A stretch of DNA of 64,000 nucleotides from Lamellibrachia columna (Eukaryota; Annelida; Polychaeta; Sabellida; Siboglinidae). Both the position numbers and the translations under genes were made by a program. The notes under the pieces were generated by a model that saw only the letters and a program-made list of their open reading frames with translations, was not told where the DNA came from and did no database searches. The stretch is from the NCBI GenBank assembly GCA_963662155.1, contig OY759261.1:9590072-9654071 (forward strand), read 5' to 3'. Of this stretch, positions 33,575-45,689 are shown piece after piece. Each line of letters opens with the position of its first letter. The stretch's first letter is position 1.

Positions 33575-36450
33575 TCATCTACTTTTAACCCGCCCTCCTG
33601 AGATATGTGTCAACCTTGTTTTAAACATATTCACGCTGCTAGCAGTTACACAATCTGTAGACAATTTGTTCCATTCATTTATTGTCCTCTGTGATAACGA
33701 GTGCTTCCTGATGTCGAATCTACATTGATCCTTTACTAATTTTACCTCATGTCCTCTAGTTCTGATATCCTTTTTGAGTGAGAAAAACATATTTCTATCA
33801 ATATTTTTATACCCATTCAATATCTTAAAAACTTCAAACTGATCTCCTCTTAACCTCCTTGTCTCTAGAGTTGTTAAACCACATTCTTTCAGACGTTCTT
33901 CATATCTAAGGTCTCTAAGTTCTGGAATCATTTTAGTTGCTCTCCTTTGTATGCGTTCAAGAGTATATCCTTCTTACGATATGGTCTCCATGCTTGTATA
34001 CAGTATTTTAATGAGGTCTAACTATTGCTTTATAAAGATGTATAATTAACTTTTTTCCCTTGTGTGTTTTGTTTCTTCTAATCAATCCAAATAATTTAAT
34101 TACTCTTTGTAGCTGCAATACCACACTGCTATGAAACTTTTATATCAGCGCTTATTGTAACTCCTAAGCCATTTTCTTTTACAGTAGTACCCAGATCAGT
34201 ATCTCCCATTTTACAGTTTACATTCAAGTTCCCATGTCCTGCATGTAGGCATTTACATTTCCCAAAATTGAACAGCATCTGCCATTTATCAGACCATTTC
34301 ACTAATCTGTCTAGATCGTTTTGTAAATGTTGGTAATCACCATCAGTACTAACCTTTCTAAACAGTTTTGTGTCATCCGCAAATTTCAGTACGTTACTTG
34401 TTATACTGGCATCCAAATCATTGATATATATTAAGAATAATATAGGTCCTAATACTGATCCTTGAGGTACCCCACACAAAACCGATTTCCAATTTGAAAC
34501 TTCTCCATCTACTACAACTCGTTGTCTTTTGTCAGTCAGCTATTGTTCTATCCAGTCAGTTATAGTATCCCCGATACCATGGGCTTTTAATTTAAGTAGT
34601 AATCTTTGATGTGGCACTTTGTCAAAACCTTTCTGAAAATCTAAGTAGATAGTATCTACTGGCGATCCAACGTCTATCCACATATTGATTTCTTCCAAAA
34701 AACATAACATATTTGTTAAGCATGACCTCGCTTTCAGGAATCCATGTTGATATGAATTTAATAATTTATGCTTAAAGAGGAAGTCCACCATATGGTCTTT
34801 AATTAACCTTTCTGATAATTTACAAATCACTGACGTTAAACTCACTGGTCTGTAATTTTCTGACTTATTTCTCGAACCCTTTTTAAATAATGGTATGATG
34901 TTTGCTTATTTCCTTTCAAACGGAACAACTCCCTCTTTTAATGACAAGTTGAATACTCTTGCAAGTGGTATACTGATTTGTTCTACTGTTTCCATTAGTA
35001 ATTTTGGAGGAATCTCGTCCAATCCCGGTGATTTGTTATCCTTCATTGCCTTTATTTTCTTAGCTACCAATTCTGGAGTTACAACTAACGGACATAAATA
35101 GTAAGATTTAGCTTTCTGAAATTTAGCATAAGCAACTGGTAATGAACTAATTTCTTCTTTGGTAAACACAGAACTGAAGTAACAATTTAGGTCTTCCGCC
35201 ATTAAAAACCCATGTGATACTACTTTCCAGCACTGTCTTCTAGAGGTCCAACCTTGTCTTGTACGTTTTGTTTACTCTTGACATATGCATAAAAACTCTT
35301 CCTGTCATGTTTTATGTTACATGCTAGTTTTTGCTCATAGCTTCTTTTATATAGTCTGATTTCAGTTGTAGCTGCATTAAGTGCCTCTTTGTAATTTGCA
35401 TAGTCTTCTTCCTTTCTGGTACGCCTATAAACCCTCCACATAGTTTGTTTTAACACTATTTTTCTAATAGCCTCTTTTGACAAGTGTTTCTTTCTACACC
35501 GTTTTCCTTATTTTTGGAAGGGAACAAATTTATCGATGATACTCTCAATTTCATATTTTAGACTATTCCAACATTCAATTGCGATCTTATTCATCAGCAT
35601 GTTATTCCAATCTAGCTTTGCTAAGTATTTTCTCATATCTTTGTAGTTAGTTTCCGTTGTACGTTTTCTTATTTTTACTTTCTGATTTTACATTGATGTC
35701 AAAATGTATTTGATTATGGTTACTTTTACCCAATGGTTCAAATATTTTTACATTGTCCACTAATTCTTTTTGTGATGACAAAACTATATCTAATACATTT
35801 TCTCCCCTGGTTGGTTCTAGTACGTGCTGAGTAAGAAAGCTATCCTGGATTAAAAATATAAATTGTTGGTCCTCAATCCCTGTGCTCTCTAGAGAATTCC
35901 ATTGTATGTGTCCATGGTTAAAATCTCCCATTATGATACAATCCCCTTTACTAACTTCCTTTATAGCGTTTTTTATTTTTGTGTTGTCCTCTTCGTTTAT
36001 GTTTGGACTTCGGTAAACTAATCCAATAGTTAATTTTGAATTTCCTGAAACAATTTTGCACCAAACAGCTTCATCGCAATCTGCTTCCCTTTCTAGTTTT
36101 ATTTCATAAGCCTGAATAGATTCTTTAACATATAAAATAACTCCCCCGCCCCTTCTTCCTATTCGATCTTTCCTAAACATTACGTATCCTGTCAGTCCTA
36201 ATTCAGCATCTGATATATCTGTGTTGGCCCATGATTCAGTTATACCAATTATGTGAGGGTCAATATCTTCTACCATAATGTATAACTCGTTTTTTTTATT
36301 TACTATGCTCCTTGCCTTTAAACATACGCATCTATAACCTTTTTCAGAGATGTTTTTCGGATGATTTAATATTGGTTTATCTGTGCTAGTGGCTTCTTGT
36401 TCTGCTTGAGACACCTCTAGGTAACCCCCCTGCACTTCTAGTTTAAACAA
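33575..36450 (-). pseudogene. LINE A copy 1, ORF2 (AP endonuclease plus reverse transcriptase)
   Basis: The endonuclease (36,450-35,647) is open for 267 codons: VEDIDPHIIGITESWANTDI, RRGGGVILYVKES, GLVYRSPN, IIMGDFNHGH. In the last catalytic block SNHNQIHF replaces the usual SDHN (copy 3 still has SDHNQIHF). The reverse transcriptase follows with MKDNKSPGLDEIPPKLL, RPVSLTSVICKL, TIYLDFQKGFDKVPH, CGVPQGSVLGPILF, VLKFADDTKLF (catalytic FADD), YKAIVRPH and SLSQRTINEWNKL. This is the CR1/L2-like arrangement. Stops or frameshifts near 35,215, 34,905, 34,540 and 34,130 make it dead. Codons before 35,773 lie in the large inverted repeat; the rest does not. Confidence 0.85.
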
Positions 36451-36453
36451 TGT

Positions 36454-37282
36454 TTACTTCCAAAAAATATTTGTCATTGTACCCATGTCACTATCTATTG
36501 CTGCTGAAAGTATGTCCGCGAATATTGCCGCCCACTTTCCACTTAGATGAAGCCCATCCTTCATGTACATATCAGCCTTCCCAACAAAACTTCCCCATAA
36601 ATCCCCAAATCCAACTTCCTCTTCCCTACATAGCTTCTGGACTAACATGTTAATTGCCATCCCCCGACAATTTCGATATTTGTGACCCCTCCTGCCCATT
36701 ACATGTAAAATCCCTAAGATTATTACCTGCTCAACCCGCGTCTGTTTTAGTGTTCTGACCAACTGCCTATATTTCCTAACTATGGCAGTTGTACCCTCCT
36801 TCTTTACGTTATTTGTCCCTACGTGTACTAAAACAGATCCACCCATACCCGAACCTACGATGTTATTTACCCTCTCAGTTATCGCCTCTATTTTGGCTCC
36901 ATTCAAGCAGACCACAACATCATCTCCCTTGTTTAAGACTCTGTCGGTCTTCCTAACTATCGAATCCCCCACAAACACCCTCGCTCTCTTCCTCACCCCC
37001 TCTATCACCTGTCACCTTCCCTCCTCTCAGCTTCCTCCCAGGCTGAGGTATGTCTTTCCCCACTTTATCGTCTACTGTTCCCCCACCGGAACTACTGGCA
37101 CAACCCCCCTGTTCCCTTCCCACCATTGCCACAACGAGCAGCTTCAGCTCTTCCAACTCCACCTCTAGTTCCTTCATCTTCATACAGTCTTGAGTGTTGG
37201 TGTCGTCAATGATGAAGGGGAGATCGTCAATGGATGGTATATGCGACCAAAGGAGGGTGGCGACCAAAGGGTGGTATAACAC
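36454..37282 (-). pseudogene. LINE A copy 1, ORF1 (SGNH esterase-like)
   Basis: 37,008-36,454 encodes a nearly complete SGNH/GDSL-type domain: RVFVGDSIVRKTDRV (block I GDS), VLVHVGTNNV (GTN block), and MKDGLHLSGKWAAIFAD with the Asp-x-x-His pair. The N-terminal part (37,282-37,010) has a coiled-coil LEVELEELKLLVVAM and a Gly/Ser stretch in another frame. Compared with copy 2 about 318 bp of a Gly/Lys/Glu-rich repeat region is missing at ~37,008. The first zinc finger (present in copy 3 at 58,309) is absent. Confidence 0.8.
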
Positions 37283-37589
37283 AAACGACGTGTTTCAGTT
37301 ACTTAGCAAGTACTTATGTATAAAACTAAACTATATAATGTCACAGTCCTGCGGTGACGTTCTCCTCGCCTAATGGATCGGCCGCTAGAAAGTAGGAAGA
37401 ACTAGTCCGGAAAACGTACAGAAACCTAATGTTGACATAACAAAATAAAACCTATGTTTATATATCCAAAGGATTATTTCCCCCCATTATATGTACCATT
37501 AGGGGGTTCCTTGCTCCGCCCCACCCTACCTCAGTGAACCGGAGTTCATTGCAACCGAAGTCGAAGCCTGTATCAACGCACTGAAGAAA
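37283..37589. other. Linker between LINE A and LINE B pieces (left arm)
   Basis: Non-coding sequence also present in the right arm (44,231-44,541). It joins 5'-truncated LINE A to the LINE B endonuclease in the same way in both arms, so the join predates the inverted duplication. Confidence 0.5.
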
Positions 37590-38140
37590 GGCGACATGCC
37601 TTGATGACATTAAGCAGAATTAGTCAAAATCACTAAACAGTTCATCTTCATTTAACTTTAGCAGGTTTATGTTATAATCACCGGCAAAGATACATTGTGT
37701 TGTATTTGGTCTAGGGATGATAGCAGTAGTGAAAATTATGTTATAAACTGTTCCAAGTTATCAATTTAATTCCTTGGAGGCCTATATATATTTCCTAGTA
37801 TTGCTGGTTTGGTCAAACCACCTTCACTTACTTTGATAATAAGCCCTTCCCAAAGTGCATAGTTGTTTAGATTTTGAATCACTTCGTATGTATATTTTGA
37901 ATCAACGTATATGATTAGTCCTCCCTTTTTACTGGATGTTTTTCCATGTGTAATGCAATTGCATCCGTCCAGCTGTATGTGTGAGAAATCATCATTTTAA
38001 GATATACAACTCTCTTGTAGGCATATAACACTAAATTGAAATTTTTTTGTTTTTAATTCCTCTACGAATGCCTCTAGTTCGCTAAATTTGGCATTAATAG
38101 ATTGTATATTTGATCTTATTATGCTGAAGCAATTTTTTTT
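37590..38140 (-). pseudogene. LINE B endonuclease remnant (left arm)
   Basis: Minus-strand reading gives IRSNIQSINAKFSELEAFVE, FQFSVICLQES, KGGLIIYVDSKYTYEVIQNL, ILGNIYRPPRN and FAGDYNINLL. These are endonuclease blocks of a non-LTR element different from LINE A. There are stops after QESCIS and elsewhere. The copy in the right arm is the same with small changes. Clade not resolved. Confidence 0.6.
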
Positions 38141-39109
38141 CTTTTTACATAAAGCAACACATGCATCCGAATCGAAATATGAGGATAGACGTATAGGTTT
38201 TAATTCATTTAATTAATTAGTCTGATTTGTATTATCATCTAGGATATTATTTTAAACAGTTGTTCTGTAAGCCACCCAAATACTATAGAAATGATTCATC
38301 CGATGTCATTTAGTGTTCATAGTTTGCTTATGTGAACTGTGCAGCATGATATGCGTGAGGTGATTTCTCGAGATATTATATCTGTATACCTCATATGCAT
38401 CGTTTAAAAATGTTTCATGTTAATTGTGCGTATGTTGATTTGTGTTGTACCGTGATAATGTTATGCTCTTGTGGATGTTATTCGAATTTGATGTTAAGTA
38501 TTCTGCAACAACGAAGATGCATACATGGGTAAACATAACGATAAACGTTGTTTGTGTAACAATTGTTGTCAAAGAAAAAAAAGAAAAAAATAAGTATGAA
38601 AAAAGAGACATCATAGACATCGATCGGACTAACTGTTCGTGGAGAATAAAAAATAAAAAATAAAAAGGAGATATCCTATTCAGGCCAGAATACATTAATA
38701 ATATAATATGTTTTAACTAATATGATGCAATCTCTGGCCCGATAGTCATTGTATCATATGCCACTTAGAATGTTCAGAGGCACAGTAGTAGCAACTTTGA
38801 GTGTTAAAGAATGTTTCAGAATAATGTTCGGAGCCGTTTAATATATATCCAAGTATTTGGTCCCAATAATGCCACTACACAAAATGTTGGCAGTTGGCAC
38901 TAGTGGTGTTACCTGTGGCTTCTGTCCATGCGATGGGTCTAGGTCTGTACGATGAGTGTAGGTCTGCATTGTTTGCTAACCGAAGTTCCTTTGTGCAGGT
39001 CTATATTGTTGTCACTCCTACATCACTATTCATGGAATGTTCAGTGGACAGTGAACAAAGTTAGGTGCAGGTGTTCAATGTACAGTGAACAAGGAATGTT
39101 CAAATCCAT
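38141..39109. other. Sequence between LINE B endonuclease and ORF1 (left arm)
   Basis: No motifs recognised. Matches 42,702-43,689 in inverted orientation. Either the ORF1-ORF2 spacer of LINE B or an older insertion. Confidence 0.35.
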
Positions 39110-39714
39110 TTAATACATGTCCAAGTCTTTTGCAGATTGGATTTCTTTGATCATTCCGGCGTTTGTCTTTACGAGAACTTTCCCTGTATATGTCCAACAA
39201 TCATTGATTTTGTTTTCCTTTTTGAGTGATCTAGCTTTGTACGCTAGTGATGCCCTCTTCGACGTCAGATCTTCGTTGATATATACTTGTTCGTCTCGGT
39301 GGTGTTGATTGTGGTTCTTGAGTTTGGTTCGTGACCGATACACGTCATCTCTTACCGCCTCGCTTCGATAGCGCACTATGTTCGTGCGTCGACGGGGGCG
39401 ATCACGATTGTCAGTCTTCTGGCCGATGCGATGGCTTCTTTCCAGATCGGAAACGCCTATGTTATCAAATCCCAACTTCTTTATTGTTGTAATTTCTAGA
39501 TCATTCGTAGGTTAGGACGACGCGTGTACTGCTCGCGTCTGTCCGCCTCCGCCTCCAAGGTTTCCACCTTCTCCTCCAGTGTACGTATTTTTGTGATCAG
39601 GGCAGCAGTCACTCTCTCCATGTTCTCGAGTCGCACGTTTAGTTTCTGTGCAACAACATCATCGATTTGTTCAGCGAAGTTCGCGACAAAAGTCTCGTCT
39701 TTCAAAATTTCCAT
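39110..39714 (-). pseudogene. LINE B ORF1 remnant (coiled coil and RRM-like domain, left arm)
   Basis: 39,714-39,496 encodes a coiled coil (ENMERVTAALITKIRTLEEK, VETLEAEADRREQYTRR) and 39,475-39,110 an L1-ORF1-like RRM/C-terminal region: DLERSHRIGQKTDNRDRPR, NIVRYRSEAV, VYINEDLTSKRASLAYKARS, WTYTGKVLVKTNAG. The part normally joining them is deleted and replaced by a stop. The L1-like ORF1 type separates this element from LINE A. Confidence 0.65.
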
Positions 39715-42224
39715 TAGTTTGCCGCGGTAGAGTCGTCGCTCGTAGAACTTTGTTTGCGCGACTTCGGCCCCATCTATTGTTGTTTGTTGTTTGGGTGTGT
39801 GGAGCTGGACTTTGGCCCAGCGGTCAGTCTTGACAATGGGGCGCTAGCCGTTACCCATCAGTTGACACTGTCTGGGTATTGCTTCATGATACTCGGTGCA
39901 TCACGCCCTCCCCAGGAGTCTTGTAACTATGATGACATCCTGCTGCTGACTATGATGACATCTAGCTGCTGATAAATGCTAATGTCATCAGGAGAGTCGG
40001 TGATACGAGGCGCCCGCATTCCCTCCGCCTGTTGCTATTGGGGATTGCGCATGATAAGTGATTTTTCCCGAACACTTTCACATCGGGAACGTAAGAAAAG
40101 TTAACATTCTCTGTACTACTAAGTGCATTACATTGACTATTCCGCAGAACGTGTGAACATTTCAGAATCAGTCGATCACCAGGTTGAACCGAAATTTATG
40201 GTTTGGACACGTTTAAAAAAAAGTTAGGTGTCCTTTTCTCGAGTTTCTCCCAGCGTGTGTGTTAATAGAGGATACATCTTCTGTGAAACTGCAAGAAAAA
40301 TTGTAGGATAAATCTGATCTGTACCCGGTAAAGACGACATACAACACTCCTGGTCCTCCTAGCGGACAGGTTAAGATCACCGCAATTTATCCGACAGGTA
40401 GCGCGCGTGCTAATTGGAGATGCTTGAATTAGTTGTTCACATTCTTTGTTTCTAGTATTAATTATGTCATATTTTGACTTTTTTCGACACATGGACGGTT
40501 ATAAAATGAAGATGACGTTGCTATGGACAAGCTAGTGACGAGTGAGTGAGGAAAACGCAGTATTCTCACTTTGTTCTGTTCCATTTCGATGTATCCTTTT
40601 TATCGCCGCCAGTTTCACACCGTCGGCTTCACCGAATCGGAGGATGTGACATTATTCTGTTCCATTTCGATGTAGCCTTATTATCACCGCAAGTTTCACG
40701 CCGTCGGCGTCACCGGATCGAAGGATGTGACATGATTAGCAAATTCACCCCGAAAATGATGCCCTAGTCACATATATGTAACGTCATAGTAGTCACTATG
40801 TCATATTGTCACCCACTATATGAAGGTAAGTGACAGGTAAGCGCGTTATTTTCCTTCTCCCATATCATGTTGACCGTTTCGGAAATATTTTACACGACTT
40901 CGTCTGTTTCGACTTCTCTATTAAGAAAATGTCCCTGCCCTAACCGACTTTCATCACTGTCGTCGAGACTAGCAATGCCAGAACTAAAGAACATCGAGCA
41001 TGGGCCATGGTGACAGGCTCAGTCTCAGGGCACTGCTACTACTTTAGATGACCACGAGGATACATGAAAACTTCCCACCCATGGCCATGCACACAAACAA
41101 TAGTCAAAACCAGCTAAAATACACTATACCGTGTAGCCTAATCCTAGAAGAGCTGAAGAGGGTTTATGTGGAATGAAATTGTTCTGTGTGTCATACCGTG
41201 TTACTAATGATGAAGATGATTCTGCTTCAGACACACCTTTTCACACATTCACTGCATGCACACACACACTTGTGGTGGGAGGAGCACTTGTCACCTTCTC
41301 GTGGTTCCTACTGTGGATCATGACAGCAAACATTGCTGTCGTGTGAACTAAGAACAGCGCCCATTGACACTATCTTGTAAACCATAATTATTTTGTTTCA
41401 TTGTGTACCTAAGGGCTTGGTGTTAGGCGAAGTCATATCGATTGCTGACTCAATATGGTAGGTGCACAGTTTCATTACATTAACATGCATAAAGGGAAAT
41501 GGTGGTTGATAGTACTTGTTACCAGTTAGATATCTGATTGACAAATTATTCACAAGGCGTTATGTTTAAATTACAGTGATATGAAGTCTGCTTGTTATGA
41601 ATGAAACAGATATTTGGCTCTTGTATTATTGACAGTTGTAGTCCGACTGATGTTTGCTGTTACAACAGACACCATGCAGAGGGAACATTGTCATATCTTC
41701 GGGCCAGCCTACAGCTGAACCTCGTCTACTGTATCTGGCATTTCGAGAGGCACTTCTCTGATAGCCTACACACAGTTGGTTAGTGGAACAAGGTAACTAA
41801 CATAATAGATTACATGCTTCCTGATAAATGAATGGAAAAAATTGTCTACCGAATGACCAGTGATCCTATGAATGGAACAAATTGTCTACCGATTGGAATT
41901 TCTTTTACTAAAGTTTATGATGATAATTATTTGTGGGGTAAAAACTTTTAGTTTTGTGCTGCTCAATCAATACCTGTAACTCCTGTACCAGTTACTTCCA
42001 GCTACAAAACTGATTTGCATACACAGCTTATTGCATAAACCTGGTTTTTGAATGATAAATCTATTCCTGTCCTACATGTTTTTGAAGTTGTGAGTAATAA
42101 CAATACTTCTATAACCTAAATCCTCAGGACCCCGAGCTCAAAGGGGTTAAGTTTGAACTCATGAACCGGGACGCATAAAGTCATCGTCAGAGTGAGGTAC
42201 TGTCAGTGATTTATGGTGGAATTG
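39715..42224. other. Spacer of inverted repeat 1
   Basis: 39,586-42,224 is the loop between the arms. The first ~200 bp continue the 5' part of LINE B on the left side only. The rest shows no genes, only short repeats (an 81-bp tandem pair at 40,574 and a 25-bp repeat around AATTGTCTACCGA near 41,840 and 41,880). Confidence 0.4.
40574..40735. repeat. 81-bp tandem pair
   Basis: Two copies of an 81-bp unit beginning TTCTGTTCCATTTCGATGTA (40,574 and 40,655) and ending GGATGTGACAT, with several mismatches. Confidence 0.85.
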
Positions 42225-42235
42225 CGTACACTGGA

Positions 42236-42701
42236 GGAGAAGGTGGAAACCTTGGAGGCGGAGGCGGACAGACGCGAGCAGTACACGCGTCGTCCTAACC
42301 TACGAATGATCTAGAAATTACAACAATAAAGAAGTTGGGATTTGATAACATAGGCGTTTCCGATCTGGAAAGAAGCCATCGCATCGGCCAGAAGACTGAC
42401 AATCGTGATCGCCCCCCGTCGACGCACGAACATAGTGCGCTATCGAAGCGAGGCGGTAAGAGATGACGTGTATCGGTCACGAACCAAACTCAAGAACCAC
42501 AATCAACACCACCGAGACGAACAAGTATATATCAACGAAGATCTGACGTCGAAGAGAGCATCACTAGCGTACAAAGCTAGATCACTCAAAAAAGAAAACA
42601 AAATCAATGATTGTTGGACATATACAGGGAAAGTTCTCGTAAAGACAAACGCCGGAATGATCAAAGAAATCCAATCTGCAAAAGACTTGGACATGTATTA
42701 A
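42236..42701 (+). pseudogene. LINE B ORF1 remnant (right arm)
   Basis: Same RRM-like region as the left arm (SHRIGQKTDNRDR then RRRTNIVRYRSEAV, INEDLTSKRASLAYKA, WTYTGKVLVKTNAG), with one extra base-level change near 42,415 that shifts the frame (CCCCCC run). The coiled coil is cut at the inner arm boundary. Confidence 0.6.
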
Positions 42702-43689
42702 ATTGATTTGAACATTCCTTGTTCACTGTACACTGAACACCTGCACCTAACTTTGTTCACTGTCCACTGAACATTCCATGAATAGTGATGTAGGAGTGAC
42801 AACAATATAGACCTGCACAAAGGAACTTCAGTTAGCAAACAATGCAGACCTACACTCATCGTACAGACCTAGACCCATCGCATGGACAGAAGCCACAGGT
42901 AACACCATTAGTGCCAACTGCCAACATTTTGTGTAGTGGCATTATTGGGACCAAATACTTGGATATATATTAAACGGCTCCGAACAGTATTCTGAAACAT
43001 TCTTTAACACTCAAAGTTGCTACTACTGTGCCTCTGAACATTCTAAGTGGCATATGATACAATGACTATCGGGCCAGAGATTGCATCATATTAGTTAAAC
43101 ATATTATATTATTAATGTATTCTGGCCTGAATAGGATATCTCCTTTTTCTTTTTAATTTTTAATTCTCCACGAACAGATAGTTCGATCGATGTCTATGAT
43201 GTCTCTTTTTTCATACTTATTTTTTTCTTTTTTTTCTTTGACAACAATTGTTACACAAACAACGTTTATCGTTATGTTTACCCATGTATGCATCTTCGTT
43301 GTTGCAGAATACTTAACATCAAATTCGAATAACATCCACAAGAGCATAACATTATCACGCTACAACACAAATCAACATACGCACAATTAACATGAAACAT
43401 TTTTAAACGATGCATATGAGGTATACAGATATAATATCTCGAGAAATCACCTCACGCATATCATGCTGCACAGTTCACATAAGCAAACTATGAACACTAA
43501 ATGACATCGGATGAATCATTTCTATAGTATTTGGGTGGCTTACAGAACAACTGTTTAAAATAATATCCTAGATGATAATACAAATCAGACTAATTAATTA
43601 AATGAATTAAAACCTATACGTCTATCCTCATATTTCGATTCGGATGCATGTGTTGCTTTATGTAAAAAGAAAAAAAATTGCTTCAGCAT
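42702..43689. other. Sequence between LINE B ORF1 and endonuclease (right arm)
   Basis: Inverted counterpart of 38,141-39,109; no motifs recognised. Confidence 0.35.
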
Positions 43690-44230
43690 AATAAGATCAA
43701 ATATACAATCTATTAATGCCAAATTTAGCGAACTAGAGGCATTCGTAGAGGAATTAAAAACAAAAACATTTCAATTTAGTGTTATATGCCTACAAGAGAG
43801 TTGTATATCTTAAAATGATGATTTATCACACATACAGCTGGACGGATGCAATTGCATTACACAGGAAAAAACATCCAGTAAAAAGGGAGGACTAATCATA
43901 TACGTTGATTCAAAATATACATACGAAGTGATTCAAAATCTAAACAACTATGAACTTTGGGAAGGGCTTATTATCAAAGTAAGTGAAGGTGGTTTGACCA
44001 AACCAGCAATACTAGGAAAAATATATAGGCCTCCAAGGAATTAAATTGATAACTTGGAACAGTTTATAGCATAATTTTCACTACTGCTATCATCCCTAGA
44101 CCAAATACAACACAATGTATCTTTGCCGGTGATTAAAACATAAACCTGCTAAAGTTCAATGAAGATGAACTGTTCAGTGATTTTGACGAATTCTGCTTAA
44201 TGTCATCAAGGCATGTCGCCTTTCTTCAGT
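43690..44230 (+). pseudogene. LINE B endonuclease remnant (right arm)
   Basis: SINAKFSELEAFVEELKTKT, FQFSVICLQES, SKKGGLIIYVDSKYTY, ILGKIYRPPRN; the GDYN block is damaged (GD followed by a stop at ~44,132). Counterpart of 37,590-38,140. Confidence 0.6.
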
Positions 44231-44541
44231 GCGTTGATACAGGCTTCGACTTCGGTTGCAATGAACTCCGGTTCACTGAGGTAGGGTGGGGCGGAGCAAG
44301 GAACCCCCTAATGGTACATAGAATGGGGGGAAATAATCCTTTGGATATATAAACATAGGTTTTATTTTGTTATGTCAACATTAGGTTTCTGTACGTTTTC
44401 CTGACTAGTTCTTCCTACTTTCTAGCGGCCGATCCATTAGGCGAGGAGAACGTCACCGCAGGACTGTGACATTATATAGTTTAGTTTATACATAAGTACT
44501 TGCTAAGTAACTGAAACACGTCGTTTGAGTTATACCACCCT

Positions 44542-45689
44542 TTGGTCACCACCCTCCTTTGGTCGCATATACCATCCATTGACGATCTCCCCTTCATCAT
44601 TGACGACACCAACACTCAATACTTTATGAAGATGAAGGAACTAGAGGTGGAGTTGGAAGAGCTGAAGCTGCTCGTTGTGGCAATGGTGGGAAGGGAACAG
44701 GGGGTTGTGCCAGTAGTTCCGGTGGGGGAACAGTAGACGATAAAGCGGGGAAAGACATACCTCAGCCTGGGAGGAAGCTAAGAGGAGGGAAGGTGACAGG
44801 TCGTAGGGAGACGGGAAGGAAAGGAACGGGAGGGAAGACAACTGGAGTGAAGGAGAGGGGAGTAGGGGAGACAAGAGGGAAGGAGAAGGGAGTGAAGGAG
44901 ACGGGAGGGAAGTCAACCGGAGTGAAGGAGAGGGGAGTAGGGGAGACAGGAGGGAAGGAGAAGGGAGTGGGGGAGAAGGGAGGGAAAAACAACAGGAGTG
45001 AAGGAGAGAGGGGAGTGGGAGAGACAAGAGCAAAGGAGTGGGAAGTGGGGGAGACATGAGGGAAGGGGTCAGGACAGAATGTGATGGAAGGGATCGAACA
45101 GAAGAGTTATTCTGCAGCAGTGATAGAGGGTGTGAGGAAGAGAGCGAGGGTGTTTGTGGGGGATTCGATAGTTAGGAAGACCGACAGATTCTTAAACAAG
45201 GGAGATGATGTGGTGGTCTGCTTGTCTGGAGCCAAAATAGAGGCGATAACTGAGAGGGTAAATAACATCGTAAGTTCGGGTATTGGTGGTTCTGTTTTAG
45301 TACACGTAGGGACAAATAACGTAAAGAAGGAGGGTACAACTGCCATAGTTAGGAAATATAGGCAGTTGGTCAGAACACTAAAACAGACGCGGGTTGAGCA
45401 GGTAATAATCTTAGGGATTTTACATGTAATGGGCAGGAGGGGTCACAAATATCGAAATTGTCGGGGGATGGCAATTAACATGTTAGTCCAGAAGCTATGT
45501 AGGGAAGAGGAAGTTGGAGTTGTGGATTTATGGGGAAGTTTTGTTGGGAAGGCTGATATGTACATGAAGGATGGGCTTCATCTAAGTGGAAAGTGGGCGG
45601 CAATATTCGCGGACATACTTTCAGCAGCAATAGATAGTGACATGGGTACAATGACAAATATTTTTGGAAGTAAACATTGTTTAAACTAG
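44542..45689 (+). pseudogene. LINE A copy 2, ORF1 (coiled coil, Lys/Gly/Glu repeats, SGNH esterase-like)
   Basis: Starts with the coiled coil (ELEVELEELKLLVVAMVGRE), then a tandem Gly/Lys/Glu region (44,793-45,059; units like GVKERGVGETGGK). The SGNH domain (45,081-45,689) has VFVGDSIVRKTDRF, SVLVHVGTNNV and MKDGLHLSGKWAAIFAD. Frameshifts separate the three parts. The esterase frame is 202 codons and ends at the usual SKHCLN stop. Confidence 0.8.

Larger units (their letters stand above)
35773..39585 (+). repeat. Large inverted repeat 1, left arm
   Basis: Reverse complement of 42,225-46,355. Comparison by eye of several stretches (35,773-35,830, 37,380-37,410, 37,560-37,600, 38,420-38,470, 39,530-39,585) shows about one mismatch per 40-50 bases. 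The arm contains part of LINE A copy 1, a ~300-bp linker and LINE B. The outer edge is the GATGACAAAACTATATCTAA point inside the LINE A endonuclease; the inner edge is at CTCCTCCAGTGTACG. Confidence 0.9.

Noticed and set aside
44641..45059. 138-codon Ser/Leu/Pro-rich minus-strand frame and an 88-codon Gly/Lys plus frame as separate genes
   Set aside because: Both come from the basic repeat region of LINE A ORF1, which is read in the plus direction in line with its neighbours.
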